64,000 nt of DNA from Apoderus coryli (taxonomy: Eukaryota > Arthropoda > Insecta > Coleoptera > Attelabidae). A program made the position numbers and the translations under genes. The notes under the pieces were generated by a model that was not told where the DNA came from, made no database searches, and worked only from the letters and a program-made list of their open reading frames with translations. Positions 21,601 to 31,316 of this stretch are shown in pieces; positions within the stretch are counted from its first letter, which is position 1, and each line of letters opens with the position of its first letter. The DNA is taken from contig OU452199.1 in assembly GCA_911728435.2 (NCBI GenBank), positions 5,032,860-5,096,859 on the forward strand, written 5' to 3'.

Positions 21601-23811
21601 TTTGACATCTGCACACCTTGACATGTGACTCATGGAAGCATATTCATTAAGGAAGTTCGAATATTCAAAATGTAACTTCTTATTTGAATGAAGCTTTCTT
21701 TCGTTAGATAGAAAACGTTTCGTAGCGAGAGGTCTAGAATCTCCAAGAAAGGAAGCAGGTAACTTCATAGGAAGTGCTACTATAAATCTGCCGGAGGAAT
21801 CTAGTTGAGTAGTAGCCTTGAAATGATTTTCACAAGCTTTTTCTTCGTCAGATAAAAATTTTGTCTTTGGACACTCTTCGACTTCCCAGAATTTTTGTAG
21901 TTGTTGTTCTAATGTCTCCGTGCTTAAATGGCAATGACGAGTTGAAACATTGCAAAAAGAAGGAAGAGGTCCAGATATTATCCATCCTAATTTTGTCTTA
22001 TGCAGGCTAGGATGTCCAGTGTTGAGCTTAATTTGGCCAACACAGATTAAATCCCAAAAGGTGTCAGCTCCGATTAGAATATCGACGGGAGAGGATTTAT
22101 CAAATTGAGGGTCTGCCAAAGTAATATTAGCAGGAATATTCAAGTGATTACGATCAAATGACATAGAAGGTAAATATCCAGTGATAGCAGGCAATACTAA
22201 ACAAGAAATTGTTCGAGAAAACTGCATGGTGTTGGAATTAAAGGTAAGTAAAGTTTTTGAAGTAATCGTAGAATTGACTTGATTTATTCCGGATATAGAG
22301 AGATCAATATGAGAAACTGGTAATTTCAGAGTTTTTATAAGGCGTTGAGTTACGAAATTACTCTGAGATCCATTATCCAGTAATGCCCGCGCATCGTGAG
22401 CATTACCTGAGGCATCAAGAACTTTTATCATTACAGTAGATAGAAGTATTTGATTGGAATCGACATTCTTAACAGTTAGACTTGTAGATGCGTGTGGATT
22501 CAAAGATGATCCTTGTGACGAAACGTTTGCATCAGAATTACTTGTTTGACGGTAATTAGAAATATTGGTTTGTTGAGAAGAAGGAAAATGTAATAAAGTA
22601 TGATGAACTTTACCACATTTACGACAGCTACCTGATTTGCAGTTCTTTGTCAAATGACCACTACGCAAACAGTTAATACAAAGATGCAACCGCTTCGCTT
22701 GACCTAATCTTGCTGATGGTTCAAGCTTATTAAATTCTGAACAAGTGTAAATGTTATGGTTTCCATTACAGAATGGACAGGTTGAAGAATTTGTAGCTAA
22801 AAAGCTTTTAGATTTAGTATGTTGATTAACATTATATGAAATTTTCGACCTAGATTTATCATCATCGCGATTTAACGTCTCCAAAACCCTGCATTTGCCA
22901 CCGAGAAACTCGATTAAATTATTTAGAGTTGGAAGTGCCGATTCCTTCTGTTCGTTTAGAGACAGTTCCCATTCGCGATGAGTTGCTAAGTCTAGTTTAG
23001 AGACTACTAGGTATATAATTAGGGGATCCCATCCTTCTACATTTAAGTTTAACGAGTCCAGACATCGCATGTGACGTTGAAGACCATCAAGTAATTGACG
23101 CAATCCCTGATATGATTCCTTAGATATTGCTGGTAAATTAAATAAACCTTTAATATGATTATTAACAAGTAGTTGTTTATTTTCGAATCGATCTTTCAAT
23201 AAAGACCAGGCAATATCATAGGTAGCCTCAGAAATATCAAGATTACTTATGGTATCCGCCGCAATACCTGTTAATGATAACCTCAAATAGTGAAATTTTT
23301 GTATTTTAGATAAATCGTTATTATTGTGTATGATGGATGTAAATGTGTCTCTAAAAAATAACCATTGATCATAATTACCATCAAAATTAGGTAAATTGAT
23401 TGAGGGTAATTTGATATTTGTAGGGTTTTGTAAAAATGTAGTCGCTGCAGTTTGACCAGAGGCTTCAGAAGAATTATTGTGAGATGTGTTAGAAACTTGA
23501 ATAGAATTTTCATCAATAAAGTCTTTGACGGTGGAAGTAATTTTGAAATAAGGAGTTTCAAATGAAGATCTTTCAAGGTCATGTATGGTTTCAGCATTTG
23601 CGTCATAATTATCATCAGCCGCTTCAATTATGGACTGAACTGAATCATATTCATCATATAGCTTTTCAATTTTATCAAGCCGCAATTTTAAATCTTTAAA
23701 GTTAATTTCACCAATTGAACCATCAATAATTGAATTAAAGTGTTTCGAAAAGCGTGTGAGTGTACTCTTAATAGAAGTACGACGAGTTTTTGCCGTGTCG
23801 ACGTTCGACAT
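18628..23811 (-). CDS. BEL/Pao gag-pol polyprotein
   Basis: One uninterrupted frame of 1727 codons. Domain order: gag-like DUF1759 (about 135-290, LPNFDGNYDQW); Cys/His clusters (CPFC 345, CINC 378, CRKC 396); DUF1758 aspartic protease (about 455-600, LLDNGSQSNF; DNG where DSG is common, though BEL proteases vary here); reverse transcriptase (about 750-940, YVDD 882-885); Pao-type RNase H (D1055, E1100, D1131, D1177); integrase with an H2C2 zinc site (H1363, H1368, C1398, C1401) and D1433, D1499, E1548; C-terminal DUF5641 (about 1625-1722). All catalytic residues are present. The Met at 23811 opens the frame about 510 nt after the primer site. With identical LTRs, this is a strong candidate for an autonomous, recently active element. 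Confidence 0.95.
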   Translation of the reverse strand: MSNVDTAKTRRTSIKSTLTRFSKHFNSIIDGSIGEINFKDLKLRLDKIEKLYDEYDSVQSIIEAADDNYDANAETIHDLERSSFETPYFKITSTVKDFIDENSIQVSNTSHNNSSEASGQTAATTFLQNPTNIKLPSINLPNFDGNYDQWLFFRDTFTSIIHNNNDLSKIQKFHYLRLSLTGIAADTISNLDISEATYDIAWSLLKDRFENKQLLVNNHIKGLFNLPAISKESYQGLRQLLDGLQRHMRCLDSLNLNVEGWDPLIIYLVVSKLDLATHREWELSLNEQKESALPTLNNLIEFLGGKCRVLETLNRDDDKSRSKISYNVNQHTKSKSFLATNSSTCPFCNGNHNIYTCSEFNKLEPSARLGQAKRLHLCINCLRSGHLTKNCKSGSCRKCGKVHHTLLHFPSSQQTNISNYRQTSNSDANVSSQGSSLNPHASTSLTVKNVDSNQILLSTVMIKVLDASGNAHDARALLDNGSQSNFVTQRLIKTLKLPVSHIDLSISGINQVNSTITSKTLLTFNSNTMQFSRTISCLVLPAITGYLPSMSFDRNHLNIPANITLADPQFDKSSPVDILIGADTFWDLICVGQIKLNTGHPSLHKTKLGWIISGPLPSFCNVSTRHCHLSTETLEQQLQKFWEVEECPKTKFLSDEEKACENHFKATTQLDSSGRFIVALPMKLPASFLGDSRPLATKRFLSNERKLHSNKKLHFEYSNFLNEYASMSHMSRCADVKTSSEFFLPHHCVFKEESTTTKIRVVFDGSAKTDSGYSLNDILMVGPNLQDDLFNIVLRFRKHNYVINADIAKMYRQILVREDHRHFQKILWRSSPDDPLQTFQLNTVTYGTAPASFLAIRCVQEIAHMYSSNFPEISTIILNDFYVDDLLTGASTVEQIKTIKVQITDLLSKHGFPLRKWKSNCSTIQNDSEDTLSLELGPSETTKTLGLIWNPTSDSLRFNIVSFDRKPKITKRQVLSSIARIFDPLGLLSPVTITAKIILQELWKLHISWDEVIPMELHTIWSTYQSQLTKLNNLDISRHVLCANPTSVQLHGFSDASTVAYGACIFIRSTDSSGNIYCNLLCAKTRVAPLKHPLTVPRLELSAALLLSELIQKAKQSLHQLTFDETFCWSDSNIALAWINTSPNLLKTFVANRVSQIQSLVTANVWHYVSTHENPADLVSRGIPPLNLLNSNFWFHGPFWLTMTREHWPNHSQPELAEVPELRPPKVLLTTRNFDFTIIKKCSSFLRLQRIFAHVLRFKDNLLLPKNERRFGQISCDEMNDSLNVLIRLVQGESFPNDYLSLKRHGQVSTKSVLLNLNPFLDKNDIIRVGGRINNSDFDFDKKHPAVLPQKHNFTTILSRHKHIELKHAGPQLLLASLRERYWPLSGRYVARKIVRDCIHCFRASPKSQDYLMGNLPASRLTPSRPFASCGLDYAGPIFIKDRSTRNYKTTKAYIALFICLATKALHLEVVSSLTSECFLAALRRFIARRGKCTSILSDNGSTFVGANNEIKTFLVNKSDKIIDTLCNEGITWKFIPPLSPHFGGVWEAGVKSVKFHLKRVVGNTILSYEEFYTVLTQIEACLNSRPLYPLSNDPSDLLPLTPAHFLIGVPLTSAPDNNLMDVKQNMLSRFQRVQQIIQSFWSRWSKEYISSLQQRTKWKSNFPTLLKIGTLVLIKEDGLPPLKWTLGRVSALHPGQDGVVRAVSLKTSSGLFKRPVVKLCALPIQE

Positions 23812-24324
23812 ATTTTGATAATATTCGAAATTAAATCAAATAATCGAAAAAAGGAAGGGAATTATTACGTGCTTATGATATTTTTATTTTGAAATATCTG
23901 GAAAGAATAAAATAAAACACGGTTTTATTGTACGTGTAAGTTAACTGGAAATGATACGCCACTGGCGACAAAATGTAGGTACGTTAAGTATTATTTGTAT
24001 AGAACGATGTACATATATAAGCAAAATTAAAATGATTTGCTTAATTACGAAAAAGAAACATACAACAGGTATGAAAGTATTACAAAATATCAATTACATA
24101 AACTTTTATTCGAAATTTCCACTGAAATAACGCAAATTTGGACGTTATATTGTTTTAAAGACAGATAAAACTGATTAAAACAATGTAAAATAGGTAATGG
24201 AAATTGAATGAAAGGTAAGAAATAGGAAACTCACTAACCTGTATTCGACGTAAAAGTACCTGTACAGATGTAGTTGAAGTTGACTGAATGATGTGGAAGT
24301 TTTTCACAAGACGACCAATCCAAT

Positions 24325-24342
24325 ATCCGGCTCGAAGGACCA
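24325..24342 (-). promoter_or_regulatory. primer-binding site, tRNA-Tyr type
   Basis: TGGTCCTTCGAGCCGGAT on the minus strand, one base after the 5' LTR. It is complementary to the 3' end of insect tRNA-Tyr (GGCTCGAAGGA plus CCA). The tRNA identity is from memory of the tRNA sequence. Confidence 0.8.
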
Positions 24343-24343
24343 A

Positions 24344-24745
24344 TGTTTTGAGTTTGATGTGAATATTATTGGAATTTCACGTGTGATAATAGAAAATACG
24401 TAGATATATAAACACAATGTTAATTAAAAACATATAACTACTATTTATTAACTATTAACATTAAAAGTAACAAGATGATTATAATTCGTATAATATAAAT
24501 TTGAAAATGTTTGAAATAATAAAATACGTGTGTGTTAATGCAAAGAAAGTCAAAATCAGAATGTCTTTTCGCGCTTTTTGATTTGTCTTTCGCCGCTCTA
24601 TTTTAGAACGAAATTTAGCAGCGGTCGCTATGACAACGTATGCAGGTGTTCATAACCGAGAGTAAAAATCCCCAATACAGGGTCGGCACAAGTAAAAGCT
24701 ACATTAATTGTCCCAACTTTTCTGCTTATTTAATAAGATTAAACA
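24344..24745 (-). repeat. 5' LTR of the BEL element
   Basis: 402 bp, indistinguishable by eye from the 3' LTR. It would carry the promoter of the element; no single TATA box is assigned. Confidence 0.96.
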
Positions 24746-25065
24746 CATTGTATAAATAGTTGATTAATTTTTTAATAAAATCAGATTCAATCAAGCATTG
24801 TGTCGTAAAAACCACCACTGTTGCACAAGTCACCTTTATGCCTAGTAGAGGAGTGAGTCTGCTCTTCCTTGTTGTATTTCTTAACCAAAAATACTACCAG
24901 TGCTGTGCTATTAATAATATTGTCGCAGGTACTTCGTCTAGTGGCACCGTGCTATCAGTAACCCCGTCGAGTTATTACTATCCTAATAACCTCCACTCTA
25001 CAAACCATTCCAGTTGCTCCCCAGACATCTAAGCGAGAGCATAAAACTAATCACCCTACGAACAT

Positions 25066-25083
25066 TGGTCCTTCGAGCCGGAT
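25066..25083 (+). promoter_or_regulatory. primer-binding site (tRNA-Tyr type) of the BEL fragment
   Basis: TGGTCCTTCGAGCCGGAT, the same 18 bases as at 24325-24342 but in opposite orientation. Confidence 0.75.
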
Positions 25084-25123
25084 CCATTTTCTCGGAACTT
25101 CCAACTCCTTGAAAGTTGGATCC

Positions 25124-25283
25124 TACAAACGCCCTTTGGTCCACCAGCGTGTAAGGAGCTACCAACAAACATTCTTCGGTCCACAAGCGTCCAAGGAGCT
25201 ACCAACAAACATCCTTCGGTCGACCAGCGTCCAAGGAGCCACTAACAAACACCCTTTGGTCCACCAGCAGTCAAGGAGCCACC
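25124..25283 (+). repeat. 40-bp minisatellite, four copies
   Basis: Units start at 25124, 25164, 25204 and 25244; each has ACAAAC, then GGTC, and ends AAGGAGC plus a few bases. Divergence among units is modest. The period is not a multiple of three, so the ORF across it is unlikely to be a conserved repeat protein. Confidence 0.9.
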
Positions 25284-25440
25284 AGTCCTTTTCCTTCATA
25301 TTAGTGGAGTGGAGAGAAAAGAATCTACTCACCAACTACTGCTGTCAACCAATCCGAGTTGAGAGCAAATAACCGCTGTTCTCAACCAATCCGTGTTGAT
25401 CATACCCCTGAACAAACGCAATTTCTAGCTCGCGTTTTGA

Positions 25441-27760
25441 ATACATTTGATAATATGTAAAGGAGTGTTAAGGAAAAAACCTCTTATTGGTAATTCTACA
25501 CGATTAAGCAGCTCTAAAAGTTGCTGTCTTTGATCCAAGGAAGAAATAATACCAGAAAACAAACAAATCGCAGGAATGGATGGAGTATCCGATAGAACGC
25601 TTTAAAAAGTACTAAAAAAAAAAAATAGCGCAAAAACTCTTTCTCTCACAGACAGCGCTCTTCCAGCTAAATCCAAGGTTAGGCAAGGCACATGGAACTC
25701 ATTAAGTCAACCGAGGCAAGGTGCAAAACTAGCTACAGATGAATCTGTGCCAGTTCTTCTTAGGGATACCGCTGAAGCTTAGGGATACCGCTGAAGAAGT
25801 AATTTCAGCTGATTCTTCATGATGATCTAAGAAATTCATCAATAATCGGAAGGTTCCAGGGTTCTCCTGGAGAAAATCAGCATATACAAGCAAGATAAAT
25901 AATTAATAATGTTGCATTTTGGTAATGTACGGCATAGTACATATTGTCGACTTCGTTAACCGTGAGGATCACTACGCTTCAATACGCGATGTCAATGTTC
26001 TCCTAGCTGATACAGAAGAAGATCTGCATGGTACGAGGAATCTTGGTCTCCTGGCCTTCAAATGTTTTGAGATGCTTCCGTCGACCAACTTTTCTTTCCT
26101 AGGGTGGACTCTTCATGCCAACGTTAATAATACCACATTTAGTCCATTCAGATTTTAGAACAAAATCATGGAGCCATTTCATTCCTTTCGTATCAAACTC
26201 TGGCCCATCATCACAGAGAAGCACTATTCTCGCATTATTATTTTTACCGGATACACCGACACATTCGTTCATTGCTATGTTATGTATATAAAGTGAAGTG
26301 ATTACCAACGACGAGCTTGTATAAATGTCAAAATAAATTCCCTGAATGTCACAGAGCGTACTACTCACTCGTACGTGTCTGTGTATGTATATGCACCAAA
26401 CACACGATAAATTATTCCATTTTGGAGCCGCGGCGACTGTAAAGTTTTGTAGATTTATATGTGACATAGGTGGTTTGTCAAAAAGCGAAAAAGACGATAG
26501 GAATAGTGAAATAACTACCAGGGGTGGAGAATCAGGAACTAACTGCCTGGCCATGAAAGCGAACGTTGCGACAAAAATATGCTCTATTCAAAAAAGTAAC
26601 AGCCTCCTATCGGAGCACCCTTTAAATCACAGCCTACTCTCTACTACTAAGTAAAGTTGGCTGTCTATAAACACAAAAGTAAAAGAAAGTTTGTAAATTT
26701 ATTTTTCTACGACTGTCTTTAAATGTTTTTAATAATAAAAAAGAGACACATATCCGACATATAAATGTTCAATCATGATTTGAAAATGTAGTACATTGTA
26801 ATGCTGTTTTTCATATTTATTACGCACGGGTAAATTTCCTGGTAATGACAAAAGTAGCGTAGTATTTCGCTAATTTCAAAACACAAAAACAGTGATAGTG
26901 AATAGAGTTAAACAACACCTAGTCAATTTAATACTTGAAACTTATCGTATTTAGGCTTATGCCAACAGGGGTAAATTTCGAAAAACAAATATGTTCCTAA
27001 ATATTATGTTTAATTTATTCAAAAGCATTAAAACAGTTGTAGAAAAAGTATAGTGTGAAACTCAGATTAAATGACCATTTCCTACTCGTATGATTTGAAG
27101 CAAACGATCATACTCGTAGGAAATATGTCATTTCATGTTCGTTGCACAATATACTATTTTGTTAATAAGAGACCATGAAGAATCACTTTCTTTTTTAAAT
27201 TTATTTAATTCCTTACATATTTCTTGGACAAAAGAGACACATATCCGACATAAAATTAAAACAAAAGAGTAAAAGCAAAATAGAAAACCTTGTAATTGTT
27301 TTTGTCTGTATGAAACTGACTGCGGCAGGGCAGATTTATTTGTAAAGTTTTCAAAAACTTTATGAAAAAGTTTCCACAGAGTAAATGGCGCATGATTTTT
27401 TTATTATCGTTTCGGTAAGGCATACAAATAAAGAGTTCATGGTGAATTTTCTCATTTTTTTTGTTCCTGAACATCGCGTCCCCCCAGTCTTTCATGTTCC
27501 CTAAGCGTAAATAATAATTTTTATACGACGAACTCGGACCGCGTGTGTTTTCTTTGCTGAATTTGAATACCCAAAAATAAAAATGAATACTTGACGATTT
27601 CCTTTATGTGATTAAACTCCCATAAGCAAGGGTTGTACAATTTTCGATAAATTACAGCAGTAATTGCATTGTAGAAAACGAAAGTGCACCGAAGGTTCCT
27701 ATAGTTTTCATAATCAATAAGGTGAGGAGAGATCAAAACTCCTGATATCTCGTTCTAGGG
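25441..27760. other. region without assigned gene
   Basis: Contains a 19-bp direct duplication (CTTAGGGATACCGCTGAAG) near 25758-25797 and the unassigned minus-strand ORF at 26099. The plus-strand phrase VLLADTEEDLH near 26000 recalls a reverse transcriptase but is too short to call. The rest, including 26700-27500, is AT-rich without recognisable content. Confidence 0.35.
26099..26280 (-). CDS. unrecognised coding-like segment
   Basis: The C-terminal part of a minus-strand frame reads ARIVLLCDDGPEFDTKGMKW and continues through LHDFVLKSEWTKCGIINVGM to a stop. Its composition looks protein-like compared with the low-complexity upstream part. I do not recognise the family. It could be an exon or a relic of a transposon. 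Confidence 0.25.
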
Positions 27761-27774
27761 CTACATCATTAGGC

Positions 27775-28925
27775 CCCCACAGCAGCGATGAAAACGTTGC
27801 TGCATCTGATACCTTTGCCTGTCCTAGTCAAAAAAGAGGCAGCAATTCGCGCTCTGAAACTGGCACAGGTAATGGAATACAAATCTGGCGATCTAGAGGG
27901 CCACATGGGAATCCGGAATCTAATACCTTTGGATTCAGGAAGAAAACCGTCGGACGCTTTGCCACGCAAACATGATTTTGAAATCCCATTTGAAGTGATT
28001 ATTGCAGACCGTCAAAAATGGCTAAATGGGGAACCACGATTCCCAGAAAACAGATCTGTCTGATATACGGACGGTTCAAATGGAATAGAAGGGAACACAG
28101 GCATGGGAGTATACGGGCCTAATTGCAGGCTCTCTGAATATCTTGGGAAAAGTCCCACTATATTCCAAGCAGAGATCAACGCTATTAATCGTTGTGCTCA
28201 AGAATGCCTGCAGAGAGGCATCCCGGAACGGCAGATCAATATTATGTCAGACAGTCAAGCTGCGTTAAAAGCACTGAGGTCTTACACCTTCACGTCAAAG
28301 CTAGCATGGGAATGCAAACAGACCCTAAAGCAACTGGCAGCTCAGAGCAAAAAGATTACTCTGACATGGGTGCCAGGACATGAAGGCATTGAGGGGAACG
28401 AAGCGGCGGACCAACTTGCAAAAGTGGGCGCAAACGCTCCGTTCTGCAGACCGGAACCCATCTTTGACTTTCCAAAAAGCATATGATGGAAGAACTTCGG
28501 AGATGGGAAAAGGAACAACTTAAGTCCTACTGGAGAAACACTCTAGGCCTAAGACAATCAAAAAGGTTTATCAAACCTTCAGAGGCCAACGCAAGGAAGC
28601 TTATCCAACTGGAGAGAAGCGACCTAAGGCGAATTACAGGTCTTTTTACGGGACAAAACCCACTGAAGTACCATCTCAAAAAGATAAGCCTAACCGAGGA
28701 CGACACTTGTCGGTATTGCGAAGACGCAACAGAGACAACAGTACACGTTCCCTGTGAATGCATGGCACTTTTCTGCAAAAGGCTAAAACACCCCAGAGCA
28801 ATCATCAACTTCATGAAAAGTGTGGGACAGCTGGACAATTCATAGATTAGAGTCATTCACAAAAGATCTTCTGCACGTCGAAGTGAGGGGAGGCCAAACC
28901 GCCTAGACGACTCCGATAAAACAAT
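27775..28925 (+). mobile_element. 5'-truncated RNase H LINE with 14-bp target duplication
   Basis: The 14-bp direct repeat CTACATCATTAGGC at 27761-27774 and 28926-28939 flanks a 1151-bp insert. The insert starts inside the polyprotein (PTAAMKTLLHL) and runs to the 3' end without a poly(A) tail. This defines the insertion exactly. Confidence 0.85.
27776..28846 (+). pseudogene. LINE C-terminus with RNase H, broken
   Basis: Part of a non-LTR polyprotein from after the reverse transcriptase to the C-terminus. Up to 28060 is the linker; then an in-frame TGA (28061-28063) falls just before YTDGSNG, the start of RNase H. RNase H runs to about 28420 with YTDGS (D), AEI (E), SDSQAAL (D) and WVPGHEGIEGNEAAD (H, D). 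A frameshift near 28483 precedes the tail with CRYC...HVPCEC, the C-terminal zinc-knuckle-like motif also seen at 6260-6310. One nonsense change and one frameshift, so a comparatively young copy but non-functional. Confidence 0.85.
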
Positions 28926-28973
28926 CTACATCATTAGGCAAAATCGAGGATGAAATTATGGAAGCCAACCGAA

Positions 28974-29151
28974 CTCGACGTTTCGACAAAAAAAAAATTG
29001 TTTTCCGGATATTTTTTATTAGTCTCATCTCCATAATGCTGTTTTATCCTGGAGTAGATTGATTGTGACATATTTGCACCAAATGCCTCTCAATTTGGCC
29101 TAATAAAAAAAAACCTGAAGAAGACAATTTTTTTTTTGTCGACACGTCGAG
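28974..29151. ncRNA. inverted pair of degenerate hammerhead-like motifs
   Basis: Plus strand 29114-29151: CCTGAAGA, stem II GACAA/TTGTC with T-rich loop, then GACACGTCGAG (GAAAC expected). Minus strand 28974-29000: the matching 3' half with an intact GTCGAAACGTCGAG, but the CUGANGA half is lost. The two face each other about 110 bp apart, like the palindromic pair at 59603-59779. Neither copy alone has a complete core. Confidence 0.4.
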
Positions 29152-29159
29152 AAAAAACT

Positions 29160-29850
29160 AAGTGTGACAGGAAAAATTTTATACGAGTATAATTTTTGTT
29201 GTTAATACGAGCCTAAAACAGTAATAACGATAACCAAAAACTATATCTTTCAAGAAAAATAAGGAAAAAAATACAAATTAATTTATAATACATTATAATT
29301 AAAAGAACGGTACATCGTAGCTCCCTAAGTTATTTATTTATAACAAATTGATTGCCTAATTTCAATTTAACCTGGCCTGTCGGTAGAACATAGTAGGTTT
29401 GTTACACAGGGCGCGAACATTTGAGCCAAGATCAATAGATCCGTAACGAAAACAGGCCTACTGAGATTACATACAAATAATACGCGATGCACGGTGGTGT
29501 AATATGATACTTTTAATAGGATCAACTAAATTACTGGGCGCGAGTTGATGATGATGGGCCATATACCGTTTAATCGAGAAACATAATCATTTTAAAGGGG
29601 GTTGAACAAACAAATGAAAAGTAGAGACGAATAAGCTGAACGAATAATAAAAAGTTTGTGCGCTGTAATATGATAAGAGAGGCATAGAATGGTTTTGTGT
29701 TTTTTTAATTTTATGGTTTTAAATTATTATTCCTCGGTTATCTGTTATGTGGACGCTACAGATCAGAGAAACAATAAGTGTAAGTACGCTTAGGGTATAG
29801 TCGTCCAATTTTTTATTTATAATTTTATAATAATAGTATATTGTATTCCT
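29160..29850. other. gene-less AT-rich region
   Basis: No coding family or structured repeat recognised. Confidence 0.4.
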
Positions 29851-29851
29851 C

Positions 29852-29926
29852 GGCGGTAAAGTATCATTTTTTCAGGCTGAAAGAAGAAATGTACTTCTTG
29901 AAGCCTGAATAAATCACTTTACCGCC
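29852..29926. repeat. 75-bp imperfect hairpin
   Basis: GGCGGTAAAGT...TTCAGGCT...AAGAAG on the left pairs with the inverse sequence on the right around AAATGTA; arms about 33-35 nt with a few mismatches. It touches the 3' end of the Crypton-like remnant and could be a tiny foldback repeat or an element end. Confidence 0.6.
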
Positions 29927-30440
29927 ATGGTTTACACATTATTTTTCTGCCGGCACCGTACAATTGTAGGTAATACAAAAAATAAAAGAAAATATGATTG
30001 CTTTCCTTTGTCATTAAATGTATTTCATCCGGTACAGTTTCAAGAAATTTTTCAATATCCGGTTGGTCGAAAATTTTTGATTTTTTAGCAATGTGGCCAA
30101 CAGATTTCTTCCTTAAAAAAGCAGTCAATTTTTTAAAATTTCTAATGTTTACGATATTTTTAACTAATAGCGTAGATTTTAACATGGAATGAATTGACCA
30201 CAGTGTTGAAGATTGATATTTGTGTGAAAGATCCGATAAATACGTCAAAATCACATTTGCACTATAGTTTTTAACGTTTTTAGCACTACACCAACTCATA
30301 AACAGTTTATACTGAAGTTCTTATGTGGTACTTGATTTTTCCGGCAGCAAATTCATCGAAACTTCGTTCGCTTTCTCGTGAATTTCAGGCGGGGTACAAT
30401 ACTCAATTTCCTCGTCACTACGCTCAATCAGAGATTCCAT
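29919..30440 (-). pseudogene. Crypton-like tyrosine recombinase N-terminal domain
   Basis: Read from an ATG at 30440 the minus strand encodes MESLIERSDEEIEYCTPPEI, an in-frame TAA (30321-30323), then ELQYKLFMSWCSAKNVKNYS and a helical core-binding domain (ILTYLSDLS, STLWSIHSMLKSTLLVK, HIAKKSKIF, IEKFLETVPDEIHLMTK). This layout is what I recall for the SAM-like N-terminal domain of Crypton-type tyrosine recombinases and their domesticated relatives in insects. The catalytic Arg-His-Arg-Tyr region would follow, but after MTK the reading is disturbed (an insertion before YGAGRKI) and then ends. Either a dead element or the 5' exon of a decayed gene. Confidence 0.5.
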
Positions 30441-30689
30441 GCTTATTATACCTATAAATGATGAATCAAATTCAAATTGAATATTTTAAGACGCGCTCGA
30501 TTTTTGACAACCACTGTCACATTGGACTGTCATCATTGTTAATAGCTTGTATTATTGTGCCGCCATCTATTACAAATACATAAAAATAATTTTCTTGCCT
30601 AGCCATTTTTGAGTGTTTTGTAGCGCTAGCCTTAGAAATGCATAGTTTCTCGTCCCTATGGAAGCAGTAAAATTCAATTTTCTCATATA

Positions 30690-31316
30690 GTGTCGGCAGA
30701 AAAGAAATATGTATCATACATTACATACCGCACAATATACTCGTATTACGCATGCTTTATCAGCAGAGCAAAATATGGAATCCTTTTTTGGGGTGCCTCT
30801 TCAGATTGCCAAAAGATATTTCTGCTGCAAAAACAAATATTTAGGTTTGTAAATAGTATGAATTTTCGAGAATCCTGCAGAGGTAAATTTAGAGACAAAC
30901 ATTTTCTAACTATACCAGCATTGTACATATATGAATGTTTAATATTTAATTTTAAGCATAAAGACAAATTTTCAGAGTATAATATAACTCTGAAAAAAAT
31001 TGTACATACAATTGTATACAATTTTTTAATTATTTACCAAACGAAATAAAATTAGAAAGTAATTTAAAAAAATTCAAACGGGAGATTTTTAAACTATTAA
31101 TTAAAATAGAACCCTACAATATAAGAGAATTCTTGGAATCGGAATATATTGCGTAAGATTGTTATTTTTATGGTATCTATGTACATTTAAGGATATATAT
31201 TTTGTTTTTGGTTAAATTGTTTATCTGGGACGTATTTCAACCCTTTTGCTGTATTCTTATTATTAAGATATTTTGCAAATGGCTGTTTGAAATAAAGATG
31301 TATTATTATTATTATT
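30690..31316 (+). pseudogene. LINE C-terminus and 3' end with (TTA)n tail
   Basis: Encodes YYACFISRAKYGILFWG...IFLLQKQIFRFV...LYIYECLIFNFK, the post-thumb C-terminal region of Jockey/CR1-group LINEs, continuing with frame changes to IREFLESEYIA and a stop near 31157. A 3' UTR with AATAAA is followed by a (TTA)n tail at about 31298-31316. The reverse transcriptase is missing because of 5' truncation. Confidence 0.7.

Larger units (their letters stand above)
18165..24745 (-). mobile_element. complete BEL/Pao LTR retrotransposon
   Basis: A 6581-bp element on the minus strand with two 402-bp LTRs (TG...CA), flanked by the 5-bp target duplication CATTG at 18160-18164 and 24746-24750. Order in its own sense: LTR, tRNA-Tyr-like primer site, about 510-nt leader, single gag-pol frame, purine-rich tract, LTR. 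I find no difference between the two LTRs in a line-by-line reading, which points to a very recent insertion. No env-like frame is present. Confidence 0.96.
24800..25440 (+). mobile_element. LTR end and leader of another BEL element
   Basis: A plus-strand fragment: a putative LTR tail ending CGAACA at 25064, one spacer base, then an 18-nt primer site at 25066-25083 identical to that of the BEL element above, and a leader with a 40-bp minisatellite. No gag-pol follows. The LTR sequence differs from the 402-bp LTR, so it is a different family using the same primer. Left limit uncertain. Confidence 0.6.

Noticed and set aside
25124..25283. CRISPR-like repeat array
   Set aside because: The repeats are contiguous without spacers and lie in a retrotransposon leader of a eukaryotic genome.
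25919..26158. Reverse transcriptase fragment (VLLADTEEDLH)
   Set aside because: Only about ten residues resemble a LINE motif and the preceding FADD is missing; left unassigned.
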